Part shown: piece after piece, positions 60,748 through 64,000 of the stretch
Position numbering within the stretch: position 1 is the stretch's first letter
Layout of the letters: each line of letters opens with the position of its first letter
Source: Pseudonocardia sp. DSM 110487
GTDB taxonomy: Bacteria > Actinomycetota > Actinomycetes > Mycobacteriales > Pseudonocardiaceae
Direction: 5' to 3'
DNA: 64,000 nt
Assembly (NCBI RefSeq): GCF_019468565.1
Contig: NZ_CP080521.1
Span: 3,038,001 to 3,102,000 of the forward strand
Notes under the pieces: model-generated
Told to the model about the DNA's origin: nothing
Database searches by the model: none
What the model saw: only the letters and a program-made list of their open reading frames with translations
Translations under genes and position numbers: made by a program

Positions 60748-61403
60748 TCACGCTCGTGCTGGTCGACGACCAGGAGCTCGTCCGCACCGGGCTGCGCACC
60801 CTCGCCGAGCGCGACGGCGACATCACGGTGGTCGGTGAGGCGGCCGACGGCCGCGGCGGTCTCGGCGTGGTGCGCCAGTACCGGCCCGACGTCGTCCTGA
60901 TGGACATCCGGATGCCGGTCATGGACGGGATCGCGGCGACGAGGGCGATCGTCGACGACCCGGTCCTCGCCGGGGTGCGGGTGGTCGTGCTCACGACGTT
61001 CGACGAGGACGAGAACGTCATGAACGCGATCCGGGCGGGGGCGGCAGGCTACCTGCTCAAGGACGTCTCCCCGGTGGACCTGCGGGAGGGGATCCGGCGC
61101 GTCGCGGCGGGCGACGCGCTGCTGTCCCCGGCGATCACGGGGACCGTCATGCGTGCGCTCGCCGGGCGGCTGAGCCGCAGCACCCGGCCTGCGCTCGTCG
61201 AGGGGCTCACCGAGCGGGAGCGGGAGGTGCTGCAGCGCGTCGCGCTCGGGGAGTCGAACGCGGAGATCGGCGCGGCCCTCCACATCAGCCCGGCGACGGC
61301 GCGCACCTACGTCGGCCGGCTGTTGACCAAGCTGGGCGCCCGCGACCGGGCGCAGCTCGTGGTCATCGCGTACGAGTCGGGGCTGGTTTTGCCCGGCTCG
61401 TGA
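60744..61403 (+). CDS. NarL/LuxR-family response regulator
   Basis: 219 residues. Receiver with D54 in VLMDIRMP and the conserved TTFDEDENV and GYLLKDVSP; LuxR-type HTH LTEREREVLQRVALGESNAEIGAALHISPATARTYVGRLLTKL (about 152-195). Partner of the sensor kinase with which it is coupled. Confidence 0.95.
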   Translation: MITLVLVDDQELVRTGLRTLAERDGDITVVGEAADGRGGLGVVRQYRPDVVLMDIRMPVMDGIAATRAIVDDPVLAGVRVVVLTTFDEDENVMNAIRAGAAGYLLKDVSPVDLREGIRRVAAGDALLSPAITGTVMRALAGRLSRSTRPALVEGLTEREREVLQRVALGESNAEIGAALHISPATARTYVGRLLTKLGARDRAQLVVIAYESGLVLPGS

Positions 61404-61547
61404 GCTGCGGCGACGCGCTGATACTACGTAGTTCTTCCACCTACCCCGGCCGGCGTGGAGGACGGATCCTCGCACTGGGTGGGCTCGGCCGTCGCGCGAG
61501 ACCCCTGGTCCACGTCACGCGACGAGGGATCCGGGTCGTGTGATGCG

Positions 61548-62972
61548 ATGCCCAACGTTCCTGGGCCGCTGGCGGGAGCGGTCGTTGCCCTCGCAGCCAG
61601 GGCCGAGCGGTCGGTCGACCAGCGGTTGGCCGATGTCGGTCATCGATGCCTGGAGCGGCTGCGGGCACCGCTGTCCATCGCGCTGGTCGGCCGCGTCTCG
61701 AGTGGGAAGTCGACGCTGCTGAACGCCCTCATGGGTAGCAGGGTGGCGCCGACCAACGCGCGCGAGTGCACCAAGATCGTCTACAAGTTCCGGTACGGCC
61801 CTCGCCCGACGGCCACGCTCGTCCTGCGGACCGGGTCCGGACGCATAGCGGTCGACCTCGACGACTCCCGTCTTCCGGCGGATTTCGGCCGCCCGGCGTC
61901 CGAGATCAGCCACATCGACGTGACGATGCCACTGCCCCTGCTCCAGGAAGCGGTCCTCATCGACACACCGGGGCTGGCCTCGGCGCAGACGGAGAACGCG
62001 GCCGCGACGGAGCGGATGCTGCACGACACGGGGGATTACGCGGCGAGGGCGGACGTGATCCTCTTCTGCATCAACGGCCCGATCACGCAGGACGAGGCCG
62101 ATGCCGTCCACACGTTCGCCCGTGGCAGCGGCGGGAATCGCCTCAACGGCGCCACCGCGGTCGGGATCCTGACCAAGGCCGATCAGCTGTCGGGGAATCC
62201 GCTGACCTCCTGGAAGGCGGCGACGGAGATCGCCCGCAACACGGCGGCCGGGCATGCGGACCTGTTCTGGACGGTCGTCCCGGTCGTGGGGTTGCTTGCC
62301 GAGACCGCCCGGACCGGCGCTCTGCGTGACGTGCATGCGCGTGCATTGGGCGCGCTCGCGCAGGCGTGGAACCGCGATGTCGCTCACGCCGTGCTCCGGC
62401 ACAAGAAAATGTTCCTCGGCGCGGAAGGACCGGTCGACACCCCGGTCCGTGCTGAGCTCCTCGACCTGCTGGGCCGGTTCGGTGTCGGTGAGCTGCTCGA
62501 TCAGATCCGAAGCGGAACCCGCCCGGATGTCGCTTCGCTGAGCCGGGAATCGGCCGTGGCCTCCGGCATGGCCGCGGTGTCGTCGGAGATCCACGGGTGT
62601 CTCGCCGGCCGCAGCGATGCGCTCAAGGCGGCGGGGGCGCTCGACGAGCTGGTACCGGCCGCCTACTACGCGGGTGATCGCGCGCTTTATGAGGACGCCA
62701 ACTCGATGCTCGACTGGCCGCAGATGTTCCCGGTGAAGGTGATCGGTATGGGCCAACAGCTCGCGACCGGGAGGGTCCGGCCGCCGGCAGGGCTCGTCGA
62801 CGAGGCGTGGAGGGCCGTCCGAACCGGACTGCCCGGCGCTACCTCTGGGGAAGCGGCCAGGGCCGCCGGCGAATGGAAGCGATGGGCCTTGCTGACCGAC
62901 GGTGCCGGGCGCCGGATGGCCGACGTGATGGTGCGCGCTTGGCAGTTGGCAGCCGAGGAGGGGCGACGGTGA
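61548..62972 (+). CDS. Dynamin-like GTPase
   Basis: 474 residues from ATG at 61548; a GTG at 61455 would add 31 unconserved residues. G1 GRVSSGKST at 48-56, G2 Thr75 (ECTKIVYKF), G3 DTPG at 139-142 and G4 TKAD at 209-212. The segment SSGKSTLLNALMG and the extended helical C-terminus follow bacterial dynamin-like proteins (IniC and relatives). No transmembrane span. Overlaps the next gene (GTGA). Family members remodel membranes and some resist phage or antibiotic stress. Confidence 0.88.
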   Translation: MPNVPGPLAGAVVALAARAERSVDQRLADVGHRCLERLRAPLSIALVGRVSSGKSTLLNALMGSRVAPTNARECTKIVYKFRYGPRPTATLVLRTGSGRIAVDLDDSRLPADFGRPASEISHIDVTMPLPLLQEAVLIDTPGLASAQTENAAATERMLHDTGDYAARADVILFCINGPITQDEADAVHTFARGSGGNRLNGATAVGILTKADQLSGNPLTSWKAATEIARNTAAGHADLFWTVVPVVGLLAETARTGALRDVHARALGALAQAWNRDVAHAVLRHKKMFLGAEGPVDTPVRAELLDLLGRFGVGELLDQIRSGTRPDVASLSRESAVASGMAAVSSEIHGCLAGRSDALKAAGALDELVPAAYYAGDRALYEDANSMLDWPQMFPVKVIGMGQQLATGRVRPPAGLVDEAWRAVRTGLPGATSGEAARAAGEWKRWALLTDGAGRRMADVMVRAWQLAAEEGRR

Positions 62973-63562
62973 GCGGCACCCGCGGAATTGCGGGCGCAGC
63001 CGGTGTGGGTTTCGCGCTCCTCGGGGGAACCGCCGCCTTCCTGATCTCCTGGTTGATGGCGCCCACCGCCCCGCCCGTCACGGAGCCCGGCGTCCCGCCC
63101 TCGGTGAGCGAGAGCGCGTGGGAGGTGCCGTTCGTGACGATTGCGACCGTGCTGACCGGCATCGTCGCAACCGTCGTCGTCCTGTGGCTCGGGCGGCGCG
63201 ACGACTCCACGATCAGGATGGAGCACGTTGCCGGTCCGGCCTGTGCACCTGATCCCCGGCTCGCCGAGCGGGAGACGGCGATCCGGGAGCTCGCCGAACT
63301 GGTGGGCAGGCTGCCACCCGAGTTCGAATGGCAGGCGGCCAACGTGCTGCGCTCGGCGGGAGCGGATCAGATCCTCGCCGACGGCAACCGGTTCGATCCC
63401 GCCGTCCACTTCGCGGTCGGGACCGAGTCCGCCCCTGACCCCACCCTCCACGACGTCGTCGCCCGCACCATCAAGCCGGGATGGGCCGATCGGGGGCGGG
63501 TCGTCGTCCCGGCGCGGGTCGTCGTGTACGTCGCCGCGTCCGAGCACGAGGTGCTGCCGTGA
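62969..63562 (+). CDS. Two-span membrane protein with a GrpE-like C-terminal region
   Basis: 197 residues from GTG. Two hydrophobic segments (about 6-30 and 52-72) are separated by a Pro-rich loop. The C-terminal part has GNRFDPAVHFAVGTESAPD and PGWADRGRVVVPARVVVYV, the order seen at the end of GrpE (the F-DP-H-A-V block and the GY-RVLRPA-V-V block). GrpE serves Hsp70; a membrane-bound form between two dynamins is odd. Coupled to both neighbours by 4-bp overlaps. Confidence 0.7.
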   Translation: MSGTRGIAGAAGVGFALLGGTAAFLISWLMAPTAPPVTEPGVPPSVSESAWEVPFVTIATVLTGIVATVVVLWLGRRDDSTIRMEHVAGPACAPDPRLAERETAIRELAELVGRLPPEFEWQAANVLRSAGADQILADGNRFDPAVHFAVGTESAPDPTLHDVVARTIKPGWADRGRVVVPARVVVYVAASEHEVLP

Positions 63563-64000
63563 ATCCAGGCGCGGGTGACCCGCTCGCGGTCGAGCGGCTC
63601 CGGGAGCGGCTCGCCGCGGAAGCGCGGCGCGTCCGGCGCGACGATCTGATCCAGATGCTCGACGACCTGCCCGCCGTCGACGAGGCGGGACCGATCCGGG
63701 TGGTCGTCGTCGGCGAGACCAAGCGCGGCAAGTCGACGCTGCTGAACACGCTCGTCGGACGTCCGGACCTTAGCCCGGTGGGGGCCGACCTCACGACCTC
63801 GTGCTGGCTGGAGGTCGGGTACGGGGACCGCGACGAGGCCGAGGTCGTCCTCGCCGACCCGGCGGTACCGGGCGAGCTCGTCCGCCGGGCGTGCCCGCTC
63901 CGGGACGTGGAACGGTACGTGGCCATCGGCAAGGTGACCGAGCCGGTGATCGGCGTCCAGGTGCGGATCGCGTCGCCGATGCTGCACGGCATCACCCTCG
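63559..64000 (+). CDS. Dynamin-like GTPase, N-terminal part (runs off the window)
   Basis: 147 residues visible from GTG. G1 is GETKRGKST at 52-60 within VVVVGETKRGKSTLLNTLVG, with a Thr pair (DLTTSCWLEVGYG) in the G2 place. An N-terminal helix (LAVERLRERLAAEARRVRRDD) precedes. It is a second, different dynamin of the kind found in IniA/IniC-like pairs. The 3' end lies outside the window. Confidence 0.85.
   Translation, partial: MNPGAGDPLAVERLRERLAAEARRVRRDDLIQMLDDLPAVDEAGPIRVVVVGETKRGKSTLLNTLVGRPDLSPVGADLTTSCWLEVGYGDRDEAEVVLADPAVPGELVRRACPLRDVERYVAIGKVTEPVIGVQVRIASPMLHGITL

Overview
The window is very GC-rich, has dense genes with many ATGA/GTGA stop-start overlaps and frequent GTG starts, and carries families typical of actinomycetes (two WS/DGAT-linked lipid genes, ECF sigma factors with C-terminal extensions, RGCVC, DUF5994 and GvpU-like proteins). 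It looks like a chromosomal segment of a Pseudonocardia-type actinobacterium; the genus is an inference from gene content, not proven. No rRNA, tRNA, CRISPR array, transposase or integrase was recognised. One structural RNA, RNase P RNA, is present.

Layout. 0-7 kb: the end of a siderophore-uptake ABC system, a Uma2 protein, then a GntR-regulated sugar-acid operon (MFS transporter, DHDPS-family lyase, enolase-superfamily dehydratase), PPK2 and a small conserved protein. 7-20 kb: acyl-CoA dehydrogenase, a proline/tyrosine-rich membrane protein, two alpha/beta hydrolases, and a lipid operon pairing an FAD oxidoreductase with a cyclopropane-synthase-type methyltransferase (as in tuberculostearic acid synthesis) followed by a wax-ester/diacylglycerol acyltransferase. 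Then come a Tat-type ferritin-like protein, a methyltransferase, an ECF sigma factor and two GNAT proteins.

20-24 kb and 45.5-47.4 kb: a block that is contiguous in mycobacteria (LMW phosphatase, CobC-like aminotransferase, Nif3, C4 zinc-ribbon coiled coil, RNase HI, histidine phosphatase) is split here. The roughly 22 kb between Nif3 and the zinc-ribbon gene is accessory DNA. It holds an ABC exporter plus DHA2 drug efflux pump, an unusual Nramp relative, a short ribosome-hibernation factor, DUF5994 and RGCVC paralogues, an orphan GvpU-like protein, an AI-2E-family permease, a TetR/desaturase pair, a coupled glycan cassette (GT4, alpha/alpha-toroid protein, GH130) and a TetR/ATP-grasp pair. 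Several gene remnants mark it as a region of gain and decay.

47-61 kb: ECF42 sigma factor with its YCII and SRPBCC partners, a TauE permease, small zinc-ribbon and secreted proteins, rnpB, methyltransferases, a DUF885 protein, an LLM oxidoreductase with a small Cys-motif protein, and a multicopper oxidase operon divergent from a NarL-type two-component system. 61.5-64 kb: a tightly coupled cassette of a dynamin-like GTPase, a membrane protein with a GrpE-like C-terminal region, and a second dynamin-like GTPase that runs off the window. This last cassette is the strongest candidate for an under-described system.
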